A stretch of DNA of 64,000 bases from Variovorax saccharolyticus. GTDB taxonomy: Bacteria; Pseudomonadota; Gammaproteobacteria; Burkholderiales; Burkholderiaceae_C. The notes under the pieces were generated by a model. That model was not told the origin of the DNA. It ran no database searches and saw nothing but the letters and a program-made list of their open reading frames with translations. The stretch's first letter is position 1; every line of letters begins with the position of its first letter. The translations under genes and the position numbers were made by a program. Shown here piece by piece: positions 24,048 through 32,515 of this stretch. The stretch spans positions 682,001 through 746,000 of the forward strand of contig NZ_JASZYT010000001.1 of NCBI RefSeq assembly GCF_030316765.1, in the 5' to 3' direction.

Positions 24048-25040
24048 ATGCGAAGAACACTGAAATCACTGGCCTGGGCCGCGCTGGGCGCCAGCCTGCT
24101 GGGGCTGCAGGCCCCGGCTGCCGCGCAGGCGGCGTGGCCCGACAAGCCCGTGACCCTGGTCGTGCCCTATTCGGCCGGCGGCCCGACCGATGTGGTGGCG
24201 CGCATGCTCGCGATACCCATGGGCAAGTCGCTGGGCCAGAGCGTCATCGTCGAGAACACGGTGGGTGCCGGCGGCACGATCGCGCCGGCGCGCGTGGCGC
24301 GAGCGGCGCCGAACGGCTACACGATCCTGATCCACCACATGGGGATGGCGACCGCGCCGGCACTCTACAAGAAGCTGCCCTACGACCCGCTGAAGGACTT
24401 CGAGTACGTCGGGCAGGTGCTGGACGTGCCGATGACCCTGCTGTCGCGCAAGGACTTCCCGGCCAGCAACTTCCAGGAACTGCTCGCCTACGTCAAGACG
24501 CACAAGGACAAGGTGTCGCTGGCCAATGCCGGCGTCGGTGCGGTGTCGCAGCTGTGCGGCCTGCTGTTCACGAGCCAGATCGGCGTCGAGCTGACCACGG
24601 TGCCCTACAAGGGCGCCGGACCGGCGCTCAACGATCTGATGGGCGGCCAGGTCGACCTGCTGTGCGACCAGACCACCCAGACCGCGCCGGTCATCAAGGA
24701 AGGCAACCGGGTCAAGGTCTTCGGCGTGACCACGCCCCAGCGCCTGTCGACGATGCCGAACATCCCGACCCTCGACGAGCAGGGCCTGAAGGGCTTCGAC
24801 GTGCGCGTGTGGCACGGCGTCTATGCGCCGAAGGGCACGCCGCCGGCGGTGATCGACAAGATCAATGCCGCGCTGCGCGTGGCGTTGCAGGACCTGGTGG
24901 TCAAGCAGCGCCTGGCCGACCTGAGCTCGGAGATCGTGCCGATGGACAAGGTCACGCCCGAGGCGCTGCGCAGCCACCTGACGGCCGAGGTCGCCAAGTG
25001 GGGCAAGGTGATCCGTGCCGCCGGCATCCAGGGGGAGTGA
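24048..25040 (+). CDS. Bug-family tripartite tricarboxylate transporter substrate-binding protein
   Basis: A 330-residue periplasmic binding protein with a signal peptide (about 1-29, ending AAAQAAWP). The Bug hallmark motifs are present: PDKPVTLVVPYSAGGPTDVVAR near the N-terminus, NTVGAGGTIAPARVARAAP, TVPYKGAGPALNDLMGGQV, and MPNIPTLDEQG. It would bind a carboxylate in the periplasm. No TctA/TctB membrane subunits are encoded here, as is common for the many orphan Bug genes of Burkholderiales. GGGAGAC precedes the ATG. The gene ends one base before the convergent hydrolase gene. Confidence 0.92.
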   Translation: MRRTLKSLAWAALGASLLGLQAPAAAQAAWPDKPVTLVVPYSAGGPTDVVARMLAIPMGKSLGQSVIVENTVGAGGTIAPARVARAAPNGYTILIHHMGMATAPALYKKLPYDPLKDFEYVGQVLDVPMTLLSRKDFPASNFQELLAYVKTHKDKVSLANAGVGAVSQLCGLLFTSQIGVELTTVPYKGAGPALNDLMGGQVDLLCDQTTQTAPVIKEGNRVKVFGVTTPQRLSTMPNIPTLDEQGLKGFDVRVWHGVYAPKGTPPAVIDKINAALRVALQDLVVKQRLADLSSEIVPMDKVTPEALRSHLTAEVAKWGKVIRAAGIQGE

Positions 25041-25916
25041 TCAGTCCCCGAGCTCGATCATGACCGGCTGATGGTCGGAGACCTGCGTCTGCAGGTCGAC
25101 CTCGACCCGGCGCACGCGCGGCGCCAGCGCGTCGCTGACGAAGATGAAATCGCAGGCCATCGGCTCGGGACCGTAGCTGCGGTCGAAGAGGCGGAAAGTC
25201 GGGTCGTGCGGCCGTTCCGGATGGGCCAGCGGCCAGGCATCCTGCAGCCGCCTCGCGGGCGTGCCGCCGGCCGGCAGCACGGGGTCGACGAAGGCCTGCA
25301 CGATCTCGTCGTAGGCCGGATCGGTCGCCGCCATGTTGAAGTCGCCGCACAGGATCGCCTGCGGCGTGTGCCGCTTGGCCTGGAAGGGCGAGACCGCGAG
25401 CGGGTCGACCGGCGGCGCCGCGGCCTGCTCGCAGGCTTCGAGATGCAGGGCGCGCAGGGCCCGGGCCTGGGCCAGGCGCTGGCTCGGCGAGTAGTACTCG
25501 AGGTGGGTGGTCATCACGCGCAGCGAGCCCAGCTCGGGGCTGGTCAGCGTGACCACGGTGCACATGCGCGGCATGCTGCTCACGGTCGGATCGGCAGGCC
25601 AGGGCAGGACATGGTGCGAGACGCGCGACACCGGCAGCCGGGTGGCGATCAGGTTGCCGAATCGCATCGGCCGGCCGTCGGCGCCGAACTCGTCGACCGC
25701 GGCGCCGAAGAACAGCCGGAAGCCCGGCAGCAGGGCCTGCAGTTCGGCCGGCTGGTCGCCGGGCTGGCCCGGCATGCCTTCGAAGCCCGAGGCGATCTCC
25801 TGCAGGCACAGCACGTCGAAGTCGGCCATCGCGCGCGCGCCGTCGACGATGCGCCGCGGGCTCACGGCGCCGTCGAGGCCGCGGCACCACTGGGTATTCC
25901 AGGTCACGAGTTTCAT
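25041..25916 (-). CDS. Endonuclease/exonuclease/phosphatase (EEP) family hydrolase
   Basis: A 291-residue metal-dependent phosphoesterase of the DNase I / exonuclease III fold. The fold motifs run in order: TWNTQW at 4-9, LCLQEI near 37, TTHLEYYS near 147, GDFNMAATD near 203 and the terminal SDHQPVMIE, giving the Asn, Glu, Asp and His of the active site. It has no signal peptide, so it is cytoplasmic. The substrate, DNA or a phospholipid or sugar phosphate, cannot be told. It is convergent with the Bug gene, the two stops lying side by side. Confidence 0.86.
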   Translation of the reverse strand: MKLVTWNTQWCRGLDGAVSPRRIVDGARAMADFDVLCLQEIASGFEGMPGQPGDQPAELQALLPGFRLFFGAAVDEFGADGRPMRFGNLIATRLPVSRVSHHVLPWPADPTVSSMPRMCTVVTLTSPELGSLRVMTTHLEYYSPSQRLAQARALRALHLEACEQAAAPPVDPLAVSPFQAKRHTPQAILCGDFNMAATDPAYDEIVQAFVDPVLPAGGTPARRLQDAWPLAHPERPHDPTFRLFDRSYGPEPMACDFIFVSDALAPRVRRVEVDLQTQVSDHQPVMIELGD

Positions 25917-25926
25917 GGCGTTCCCA

Positions 25927-26898
25927 TCAGCGTTGAGGAGGGCGTTTTATCAGGTTGCGCCGGCCCTGCTGCTGCTTGCGGCCCGGCATCGGCAGCGGCA
26001 GCATCGGCTCGCGCAGCCCCGCGATCGTCGAGCCGGCGCTGGCGATGAATTTCTCGAGGGCCGGACTCGTGCGGGCCGGATTCCAGACCAGCAGGGCCGG
26101 CGTGATGGCCGAGGCGCCCGTGAACGGCACGAAGCGGACGTTGTCGACGCGCGACCGCGCGAGCGAGCGCGGCACCAGCGACACCCCCAGCCCTTCGGCC
26201 ACCATCGCCACGATGGTGAGCCACTGGCGCGCGGCATGGACCGTCTTCGGATGGACGCCGGCGCGGCTGAAGATGGCGATCACGTTGTCGTAGTTCGCCG
26301 GCGACACCTCGCGCGAGAACATCACGAAGCGCTCCTCGCACAGGTCGCCGAGGTCGACCGCCTTCGCGCCGGCGTAGCGGTGGGCGGCCGGCAGGCAGAG
26401 CACGAACTCGTCGTCGACCAGCGGCAGCGAGCGCAGCTGGGGCGGGACCACGAAGGCATTGAGAAAGCCCGCATCGAGCTGGCCGTGCAGCAGGCCCTGG
26501 AGCTGTTCCGCGGTCGACATCTCGTGCAGGATCAGTTCGATGCCGTGGGCGTCGGTGTCGAAGCGTTGCACGATGGCCGGCACGCCGCGGTAGACCAGGG
26601 AGCCGGCCATTCCGACGTCGAGCCGGCCGCGGCTGCCGCTGGCCACGGCGAGGGCGATCGACGAAGCCCGCGCGACGCGATCCAGGATCTGGCGGGCTTC
26701 CTCGAGGAAGGCGGATCCGGCCGGCGTCAGTTCGACGTGCTTGCTGCTGCGCAGCAGCAGCCGGACGCCCAGCTCTTCCTCCAGCGCCTTGATCGCCAGG
26801 CTCAAGGGCGGCTGGGTGATCGCCAGCCGGTCGGCGGCGCGTCCAAAATGGAGTTCTTCGGCCAGCACGGCGAAGTACCGGAGGGAATTCAGCTTCAT
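25927..26898 (-). CDS. LysR-family regulator of the Bug/CoA-transferase cluster
   Basis: A 323-residue LysR-type regulator: winged helix at about 1-60 (LNSLRYFAVLAEELHFGRAA...TQPPLSLAIKALEEELG), a linker helix and a substrate-binding-like effector domain. It is divergent from the Bug, CoA-transferase, cupin and acyl-CoA dehydrogenase genes, which it most likely controls. An inverted repeat that fits a LysR box lies 7 bases before its start, suggesting autoregulation. ATG 26898 is preferred to a TTG two codons earlier because MKLNSLRYF is the usual start. The C-terminus carries a basic, Gln-rich tail beyond the normal fold. Confidence 0.9.
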   Translation of the reverse strand: MKLNSLRYFAVLAEELHFGRAADRLAITQPPLSLAIKALEEELGVRLLLRSSKHVELTPAGSAFLEEARQILDRVARASSIALAVASGSRGRLDVGMAGSLVYRGVPAIVQRFDTDAHGIELILHEMSTAEQLQGLLHGQLDAGFLNAFVVPPQLRSLPLVDDEFVLCLPAAHRYAGAKAVDLGDLCEERFVMFSREVSPANYDNVIAIFSRAGVHPKTVHAARQWLTIVAMVAEGLGVSLVPRSLARSRVDNVRFVPFTGASAITPALLVWNPARTSPALEKFIASAGSTIAGLREPMLPLPMPGRKQQQGRRNLIKRPPQR

Positions 26899-26904
26899 CC
26901 GCAA

Positions 26905-26923
26905 CGATTCTAGAAATGAATCG
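26905..26923. promoter_or_regulatory. LysR-type operator between the regulator and the Bug operon
   Basis: CGATTC-N7-GAATCG is a perfect 6-bp dyad with a 7-base AT-rich centre (TAGAAAT) and contains the LysR pattern T-N11-A. It lies 7 bases upstream of the LysR start and 94 bases before the Bug ATG, in the 118-base divergent gap. An ATGATCAT palindrome at 26952-26959 could be a second contact site. Confidence 0.6.
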
Positions 26924-27016
26924 ATCCAGCCACAATGTGAATTGGACGCAAATGATCATCGTCTCCAAGATCCTGGAGGTCGCAATCCAGACGACGGACC
27001 TACAGGAGACAACCGC

Positions 27017-27976
27017 ATGCATCCAATTCAACGGGCCCTGGCGCTGCTGGCCCTCGTCGGCTCGACGCTTGCAGCCGCGCAGGACTATCCCGCGGCGCCG
27101 ATCACGATGGTGGTGCCGTTCGCGGCCGGCAGCGGCACGGACGCCGTCGCGCGCATCGTGGCGAAGCGGCTGGGCGAGCGGCTCAAGCAGCCGGTGCTGG
27201 TGGACAACAAGGCGGGCGCCAGTGCCCAGATCGGCGCCCAGTACGTCGCCAAGGCCAAGCCCGACGGCTACACGCTGTTCATGACGACGAACACTTCGCA
27301 TTCGGCCAACCCGGCACTGTTCGCCAACCTGAAGTACGACCCGATCAAGGACTTCACGCCGATCGCCCGCGTGGGCGAACTGCCCTTCGCGGTGGTCGTG
27401 GGTTCGAAGCTGCCCGTGAACAGCATGAAGGAGCTGATCGACTACGCCAAGGCGAATCCGGGCAAGCTCTCCTATGCGACGCCGAACAGCACCTCGCTGG
27501 CGGCCGCCGAGACCATCAAGCGGATCGCCGGCATCGACATGCTCGGCATACCCTACAAGTCCAGCCCGCAGGCCTTGACGGACCTGATGGGCGGGCAGGT
27601 GCAGATGTATGTCGCCGACCTCGGCTCCAGCATGTCGATGATCAAGGCCGGCAGCGTCCGGGCGCTGGCGGTGACGACCAAGGGGCCGGTCAAGTCGCTG
27701 CCCGGCGTGGCGCCCGTGGCCGACACGGTCAAGGGCTTCGACCTGACCTCCTGGAACGGCATCCTCGGGCCGGCCGGCATGCCCCGGCCCGTCGTGGAGC
27801 GGCTGGACGCCGAGCTCCGGCAGGTGCTGGCCGAACAGGAAGTGCAGGACCAGCTCGCGCAGCTCGGCTTCGAAGTCTGGCCCAGCAGCGGCCCGGACGA
27901 TTTCGCGAAGTACGTGGCCGACCAGCTCGCGCACTGGACCGCGCTGATCAAGCAGGCCGGCATTCGCCAGGAATAG
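27017..27976 (+). CDS. Bug-family substrate-binding protein
   Basis: A 319-residue periplasmic carboxylate-binding protein. The signal peptide is short (MHPIQRALALLALVGSTLAAA). Bug motifs are intact: APITMVVPFAAGSGTDAVAR, DNKAGASAQIGAQYVAKAKP, GIPYKSSPQALTDLMGGQV and the C-terminal LGFEVWPSSGPDDFAKYV. It leads a four-gene operon with CoA-transferase (2-base gap), cupin and acyl-CoA dehydrogenase, so its ligand is probably the acid those enzymes use. ACAGGAG precedes ATG 27017. The membrane partner subunits are not in the window. Confidence 0.92.
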   Translation: MHPIQRALALLALVGSTLAAAQDYPAAPITMVVPFAAGSGTDAVARIVAKRLGERLKQPVLVDNKAGASAQIGAQYVAKAKPDGYTLFMTTNTSHSANPALFANLKYDPIKDFTPIARVGELPFAVVVGSKLPVNSMKELIDYAKANPGKLSYATPNSTSLAAAETIKRIAGIDMLGIPYKSSPQALTDLMGGQVQMYVADLGSSMSMIKAGSVRALAVTTKGPVKSLPGVAPVADTVKGFDLTSWNGILGPAGMPRPVVERLDAELRQVLAEQEVQDQLAQLGFEVWPSSGPDDFAKYVADQLAHWTALIKQAGIRQE

Positions 27977-27978
27977 CC

Positions 27979-29211
27979 ATGAAGCAGCAAGCAGATCGCG
28001 CGCGCCGCGGCCCGCTCGCGGGTGTGCGCGTGCTCGACATGACTTCGGTGGTCATGGGGCCGTATGCGACCCAGATCCTGGCCGAACTGGGCGCCGACGT
28101 CATCAAGGTGGAGAGCCGCGAGGGCGACAACATGCGCCACGTCGGGCCCATGAAGAATCCCGGCATGGGGCACATCTTCCTGCACGCCAATGCAGGCAAG
28201 CGCAGCATCGCCCTCGACCTGAAAGTCGACGATGGGCGCGAGGCGGTGCTGAAGCTCGCCAAGGGCTGCGACGTGCTCGTCAGCAACGTGCGGCCGAAGG
28301 CGATGGCACGCCTGGGGCTGCACTACGAAGCCGTCAGGGAACGCAGCCCGGGGATCATCTACGTGAACTGCTGCGGCTTCGACCAGGACGGACCCGATGC
28401 GGCGCGGCCGGCCTATGACGACCTGATCCAGGGCGCCACGGGCGTGCCGTGGCTCATGCAGCAGTACGGCGCGCCCGAGCCGATCTATGCGCCGACGACG
28501 CTCTGCGATCGCGTCACCGGCCTGCATGCGGTCTACGCCGTGACCGCGGCGCTGTATGCGCGCAGCCAGACGGGGCAGGGGCAAGCGGTGAGCGTGCCCA
28601 TGTTCGAGTCGATGTCGCAGTTCATCCTGGGCGACCACATGGCCGGACTGAGCTTCGATCCGCCGCGAGGCGAGCCCGGCTATGCACGGCTGCTGACTCC
28701 CCACAGGAAGCCGTACGCCACGCGGGATGGGCGTCTGTGCGTGCTGATCTACAACGACAAGCACTGGCGCAGCTTCTTCGAGGCCATCGGGGAGAGCGAG
28801 GGCCTCGGGGCCGATCCGCGCTTCGCGACGCACGGCGCGCGCGCGGTCCACATCGACGCCGTCTATGCCGAGGTCTCGCGGATCATGCGCACGCGCACCA
28901 CGGCCGAGTGGCGGGCGCTGCTCGATGCGGCCGACGTTCCCAACATGCCGATGAACAGCCCGGCCGACCTGCTGGCGAACGCCCAGCTGCGTGCGACCGG
29001 ATTCCTGCGCCAGACCCTGCATCCGACGGAGGGACTGCTGCACGTGATGGCGCCGCCGACGAAGTGGTCCGCGACCCCTCCCGAGCGCGAGCCTGCGCCC
29101 GCGCCGCGCCTGGGAGAGCACACCGTCGAATTGCTGCGCGAAGCCGGCTATTCGGATGCCGCGGTCCGCGGCCTCCTGGCGAGCGGCGCCTGCACGGCGG
29201 CGAGCATCTGA
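27979..29211 (+). CDS. Class III (CaiB/BaiF) CoA-transferase
   Basis: A 410-residue family III CoA-transferase that moves CoA between carboxylic acids through a mixed anhydride on an Asp. Motifs: GVRVLDMTSVVMGPYATQILAELGADVIKVE at the start (split across about 14-44), SNVRPKAMARLGL, and RPAYDDLIQGATG with the likely nucleophile Asp near residue 139. The C-terminal domain (PHRKPYATRDGRL, then NAQLRATGF) is complete. It starts 2 bases after the Bug gene and precedes the cupin by 2 bases. Together with the acyl-CoA dehydrogenase it implies activation and oxidation of an imported acid of unknown identity. Confidence 0.92.
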   Translation: MKQQADRARRGPLAGVRVLDMTSVVMGPYATQILAELGADVIKVESREGDNMRHVGPMKNPGMGHIFLHANAGKRSIALDLKVDDGREAVLKLAKGCDVLVSNVRPKAMARLGLHYEAVRERSPGIIYVNCCGFDQDGPDAARPAYDDLIQGATGVPWLMQQYGAPEPIYAPTTLCDRVTGLHAVYAVTAALYARSQTGQGQAVSVPMFESMSQFILGDHMAGLSFDPPRGEPGYARLLTPHRKPYATRDGRLCVLIYNDKHWRSFFEAIGESEGLGADPRFATHGARAVHIDAVYAEVSRIMRTRTTAEWRALLDAADVPNMPMNSPADLLANAQLRATGFLRQTLHPTEGLLHVMAPPTKWSATPPEREPAPAPRLGEHTVELLREAGYSDAAVRGLLASGACTAASI

Positions 29212-29213
29212 TC

Positions 29214-29615
29214 ATGAATCCGATCATGAAACCGAAGTACCTGGTCCGCAGCCAGGACGTTCCGAGCTACCGGCCCGCCAATCACCACCACACGAGCAAT
29301 CAGCGCCTCATCGGCCCGGAAACCACGGGCGCACGGCAGATGGAAGTGGTGCTCGGCACCTTGCAAAAGGGCGGCGGCGCATTGCCGCACGCGCACCCGG
29401 GCGTCGAGCAGGCCTGCCATCTGCTGGAGGGCACGGCGCATGTGGAGGTGGCTGGCGAAGCCTTCGACATGGCAGCCGGCGACACCTGCTTCTTTCCGGC
29501 CGATGCCATGCACGTCTTCCAGGTGACGAGCGACACCCCGGTCAGGCTGCTGGTGATCTACAGCCCGCCCTACGCAGAGTCGCCGGACAAGCTTCGCCGG
29601 CCCGCCCACGATTGA
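29214..29615 (+). CDS. Small cupin-domain protein
   Basis: A 133-residue single cupin. The metal-binding motif 1 is seen in LPHAHPGVEQACHLLEGTAHV (two His, one Glu) and motif 2 in AADAMHVFQV-like GDTCFFPADAMHVF. An N-terminal His-rich stretch (NHHHTSN) adds possible ligands. It could be a dioxygenase, isomerase or ligand sensor. Its place between CoA-transferase and acyl-CoA dehydrogenase suggests a step in the same acid pathway. ATG 29214 lies 2 bases after the transferase stop; ATG 29223 would also serve. Confidence 0.8.
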   Translation: MNPIMKPKYLVRSQDVPSYRPANHHHTSNQRLIGPETTGARQMEVVLGTLQKGGGALPHAHPGVEQACHLLEGTAHVEVAGEAFDMAAGDTCFFPADAMHVFQVTSDTPVRLLVIYSPPYAESPDKLRRPAHD

Positions 29616-29629
29616 ATCAGGAGACCCCC

Positions 29630-30793
29630 ATGAACTTCAGCCTCACACCGGAGCAGGAACAGATCCGCAACGCCATCGAAAAGGTCTGCGCGCCTTTCGA
29701 TGCCGACTACTGGCTGCGCAAGGATCGCGAGGGCGGCTTTCCGGCTGACTTCCACAGTGCGCTCGCCGAATCGGGCTGGCTCGGCATCGCGATGCCGCAA
29801 GAGCATGGCGGCGCGGGGCTCGGCATCAGCGACGCGGCACTGATGATGCACACCATCTCCGCGACCGGTGCGGGCTTGTCGGGTGCGTCCGCGGTCCACA
29901 TGAACATCTTCGGCCTGCATCCCGTGGTCGTCTTCGGGACGGACGAGCAGAAGCGGCGCTGGCTGCCGCCGCTGATCCAGGGCAAGGACCGCGCGTGCTT
30001 CGGCGTGACCGAGCCGAACACGGGCCTGAACACCCTCAAGCTGAAGACACGGGCGGTGCGCGAAGGCGACCACTACGTGGTGCACGGGCAGAAGGTCTGG
30101 ATCAGCACGGCCCAGGTCGCGAACAAGATCCTGCTGCTGGCGCGCACCACGCCGGTCGAGGACTGCACGGGCACCGAGGGCCTGAGCCTCTTCTACACGG
30201 ACCTGGACCGCTCGAAGGTCGAGGTCCGCGAGATCGAGAAGCTGGGCCGCAAGTGCGTCGATTCGAACCAGGTCTTCATCGACGGCCTTCGCATCCCCGT
30301 CGAGGACCGGGTGGGCGAGGAAGGCAAGGGATTCAGCTACATCCTGCATGGCCTGAACCCCGAGCGCATCCTGATCGCGTCGGAGGCGATCGGCCTGGGC
30401 CGCGCCGCGCTGGAGCGCGCCGCCAACTATGCGAACGAGCGCGAAGTGTTCGGCCGCCCGATCGGCAAGAACCAGGCGATCCAGCATCCGCTGGCCAGGT
30501 CGTGGATGGAGCTCGAGGCGGCGCACCTGATGGTGCAGAAGGCCGCCTGGCTCTACGACCAGCAACTGCCCTGCGGCGCCGAGGCCAACAGCGCGAAGTT
30601 CCTCGCTGCGGAAGCCTGCTATGGCGCCTGCGAGAACGCGATCCTGACGCACGGCGGCATGGGCTACGCGAAGGAGTACCACGTCGAACGCTACCTGCGC
30701 GAAGCCTGGATCCCGCGCCTCGCGCCCGTGAGTCCGCAGCTGATCCTCTGCTTCATCGCCGAGAAGGTGCTCGGCCTGCCGAAGTCCTATTGA
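29630..30793 (+). CDS. Acyl-CoA dehydrogenase
   Basis: A 387-residue flavoenzyme of the acyl-CoA dehydrogenase fold. The N-terminal helical domain begins SLTPEQEQIRNAIEKV; the FAD/substrate strand region is CFGVTEPNTGLNTLKLKT and VHGQKVWISTAQVANK; the C-terminal domain has REVFGRPIGKNQAIQHPLA and the ILTHGGMGYAKEYHVERYLR end. The usual catalytic Glu near GGxGY is replaced by context GGMGYAKEY, where the Glu follows. It oxidises an acyl-CoA, presumably the product of the co-transcribed CoA-transferase, passing electrons to ETF. CAGGAGAC precedes ATG 29630. It converges on the ABC permease gene 4 bases away. Confidence 0.92.
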   Translation: MNFSLTPEQEQIRNAIEKVCAPFDADYWLRKDREGGFPADFHSALAESGWLGIAMPQEHGGAGLGISDAALMMHTISATGAGLSGASAVHMNIFGLHPVVVFGTDEQKRRWLPPLIQGKDRACFGVTEPNTGLNTLKLKTRAVREGDHYVVHGQKVWISTAQVANKILLLARTTPVEDCTGTEGLSLFYTDLDRSKVEVREIEKLGRKCVDSNQVFIDGLRIPVEDRVGEEGKGFSYILHGLNPERILIASEAIGLGRAALERAANYANEREVFGRPIGKNQAIQHPLARSWMELEAAHLMVQKAAWLYDQQLPCGAEANSAKFLAAEACYGACENAILTHGGMGYAKEYHVERYLREAWIPRLAPVSPQLILCFIAEKVLGLPKSY

Positions 30794-30797
30794 GCTG

Positions 30798-31625
30798 TCA
30801 CTTGATGCCGGCGCGCATGAAGCTCTGCACGAACTGGCGCTGGAACAGCAGGAAGGCGATCAGCAGCGGCGCCGAGGTCATCAAGGTGGCGGCCGTGATG
30901 ACCGACCAGTCGACGCCCTGGTCGACCGACGAGAACACCTGCAGGCCCACGGTCAGCGGCCGCGCGTTGACGCTGTTGGTGATGATCAGCGGCCAGAGGA
31001 AGTTGTTCCAGTGGAAGCTCACCGACACCAGCGCGAAGGCGGTGTAGACCGGCCTGGCGAGCGGCACATAGATGCGCCACAGGATCTGCATGGCGCTCGC
31101 GCCCTCGACGCGCGCGGCTTCGTCGAGTTCCTTCGGGATGCCCATGAAGGTCTGGCGCAAGAGGAAGATCGCGAAGGCCGAAGCGAAGTAGGGCAGGCCG
31201 ATGGCCAGCAGCGTGTCGACCAGGCCGAGTCGCGCCATGGTCTTGTAGTTCTCGACCAGCAGGATGTCCGGCATGATCATCAGCTGCACCAGAACCAGCG
31301 CGAAGGCGATGTTCCGGCCCTTGAACTCGTAGCGCGCGAAGGCGTAGGCGGCCAGCGTCCCGAGCACCAGCTGGACGGCCAGCACCATCGCCACCAGCAA
31401 GGTGGTGTTGAGGAAGTAGCGCGCGAACGGCGCGGCCTCCCAGGCGCGGCGGAAGTTGTCCAGCGTGAGCGGCGCAGCGAGCGCGAAGCGCGTCGAGTAC
31501 TCGGCCGGATGGAAGGCGGTCCAGACCGCGTAGGCCAGCGGCAGGATCCACAGCAGCGCGAGCAGCCAGGCGGCCAGGGTGTCGAGCAGCGTCGGCTCGT
31601 TGTAGGCCAGGCGTTGCGCGCTCAC
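30798..31625 (-). CDS. ABC sugar/glycerol-phosphate importer permease (UgpE/MalG-type)
   Basis: A 275-residue inner-membrane permease with about six spans. The EAA loop that docks the ATPase is EAARVEGASAMQILWRIYVP near residues 190-210. The GTG start at 31625 overlaps the upstream permease stop as GTGA, giving VSAQRLAYNEPTLLD as the natural N-terminus; the longer frame beyond it is a shadow of the neighbour. It is the last gene of the ATPase, binding protein, permease, permease operon. Substrate class is carbohydrate or glycerol phosphate by similarity of the whole set to Ugp. Confidence 0.9.
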   Translation of the reverse strand: MSAQRLAYNEPTLLDTLAAWLLALLWILPLAYAVWTAFHPAEYSTRFALAAPLTLDNFRRAWEAAPFARYFLNTTLLVAMVLAVQLVLGTLAAYAFARYEFKGRNIAFALVLVQLMIMPDILLVENYKTMARLGLVDTLLAIGLPYFASAFAIFLLRQTFMGIPKELDEAARVEGASAMQILWRIYVPLARPVYTAFALVSVSFHWNNFLWPLIITNSVNARPLTVGLQVFSSVDQGVDWSVITAATLMTSAPLLIAFLLFQRQFVQSFMRAGIK

Positions 31626-32515
31626 TTGTAGTGCACCTTGCGGTCGAGCACGAAGAACTGGAACAGCGCGATGCCCGCCAGCACCACCACCAGCACCACC
31701 GTGATCGCCGAGGCGTAGGCCGTGTCCCAGAAGCTGAAGCCCACCTCGTACAGGTGGTAGAGCAGCAGGATCGAGGCGTTGTCGGGGCCGCCGCGGGTCA
31801 GCACGAACAGGTGGTCGACCATCCGGAAGGCGTTGATGAAGGCGTTGACCAGCACGAACAGCGTGGTCGGCATCAGGAGCGGCCACTGCACGCGGCGAAA
31901 GAAATACCAGCGCGAGGCGCCTTCGATGGCGGCGGCTTCGCGCAGGCTCGGGTTCAGGGTCTGCAGCGCCGCCAGGTAGAAGATCATGAAAAAGCCGGCC
32001 TCCTTCCAGATCGCCACCAGCGTCACGGCGCCGAGCGCGGTCGACGGGCTGCCGAGCCAGTTGTGCGAGGGCAGGCCGAGCGCGCCCGTGATCTGTTCGA
32101 GCAGGCCGTACTGCGGCGTGTAGAAGAACAGCCAGATGTTGGCCACCGCGATCATCGGCAGCACGGTCGGCGTGAAGTAGGCCATGCGCAGGAAGGCGCG
32201 GCCCGCGATGCGCTCGTTGACCCACAGCGCCATCACCAGCGCCAGCGCGATCGACAGCGGAATGGTCGCGCCAGCGAACCAGAGGTTGTTGCGCACCGCC
32301 TTCCAGAACACCGGGTCGCCGACCATCACCTGGTAGTTCTCGAGCCCGACCCAGACGCCGGGGCGGCTGCCCTTGGGCGTCGAGTAGAAGCTGTCGACCA
32401 GCGTCGAGACCGCCGGCCAGTGCGTGAACGCGACCAGCAGCACCAGCGCCGGCAACAGCAGCAGCCACGCGTTCACCGCATGGCGCGCTGCGCTGCCGCC
32501 GGCGTCGTGCCTCAC
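31622..32515 (-). CDS. ABC sugar/glycerol-phosphate importer permease (UgpA/MalF-type)
   Basis: A 297-residue permease with six predicted spans, starting with AVNAWLLLLPALVLLVAF. The EAA loop REAAAIEGASRWYFFRRVQWP is near residues 190-210. The end, VLDRKVHYK, is typical of UgpA-like subunits. Its ATG overlaps the binding-protein stop (ATGA, 32512-32515) and its stop overlaps the next permease start, so the three are tightly coupled. It would form the channel with the 30798-31625 permease. Confidence 0.91.
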   Translation of the reverse strand: MRHDAGGSAARHAVNAWLLLLPALVLLVAFTHWPAVSTLVDSFYSTPKGSRPGVWVGLENYQVMVGDPVFWKAVRNNLWFAGATIPLSIALALVMALWVNERIAGRAFLRMAYFTPTVLPMIAVANIWLFFYTPQYGLLEQITGALGLPSHNWLGSPSTALGAVTLVAIWKEAGFFMIFYLAALQTLNPSLREAAAIEGASRWYFFRRVQWPLLMPTTLFVLVNAFINAFRMVDHLFVLTRGGPDNASILLLYHLYEVGFSFWDTAYASAITVVLVVVLAGIALFQFFVLDRKVHYK

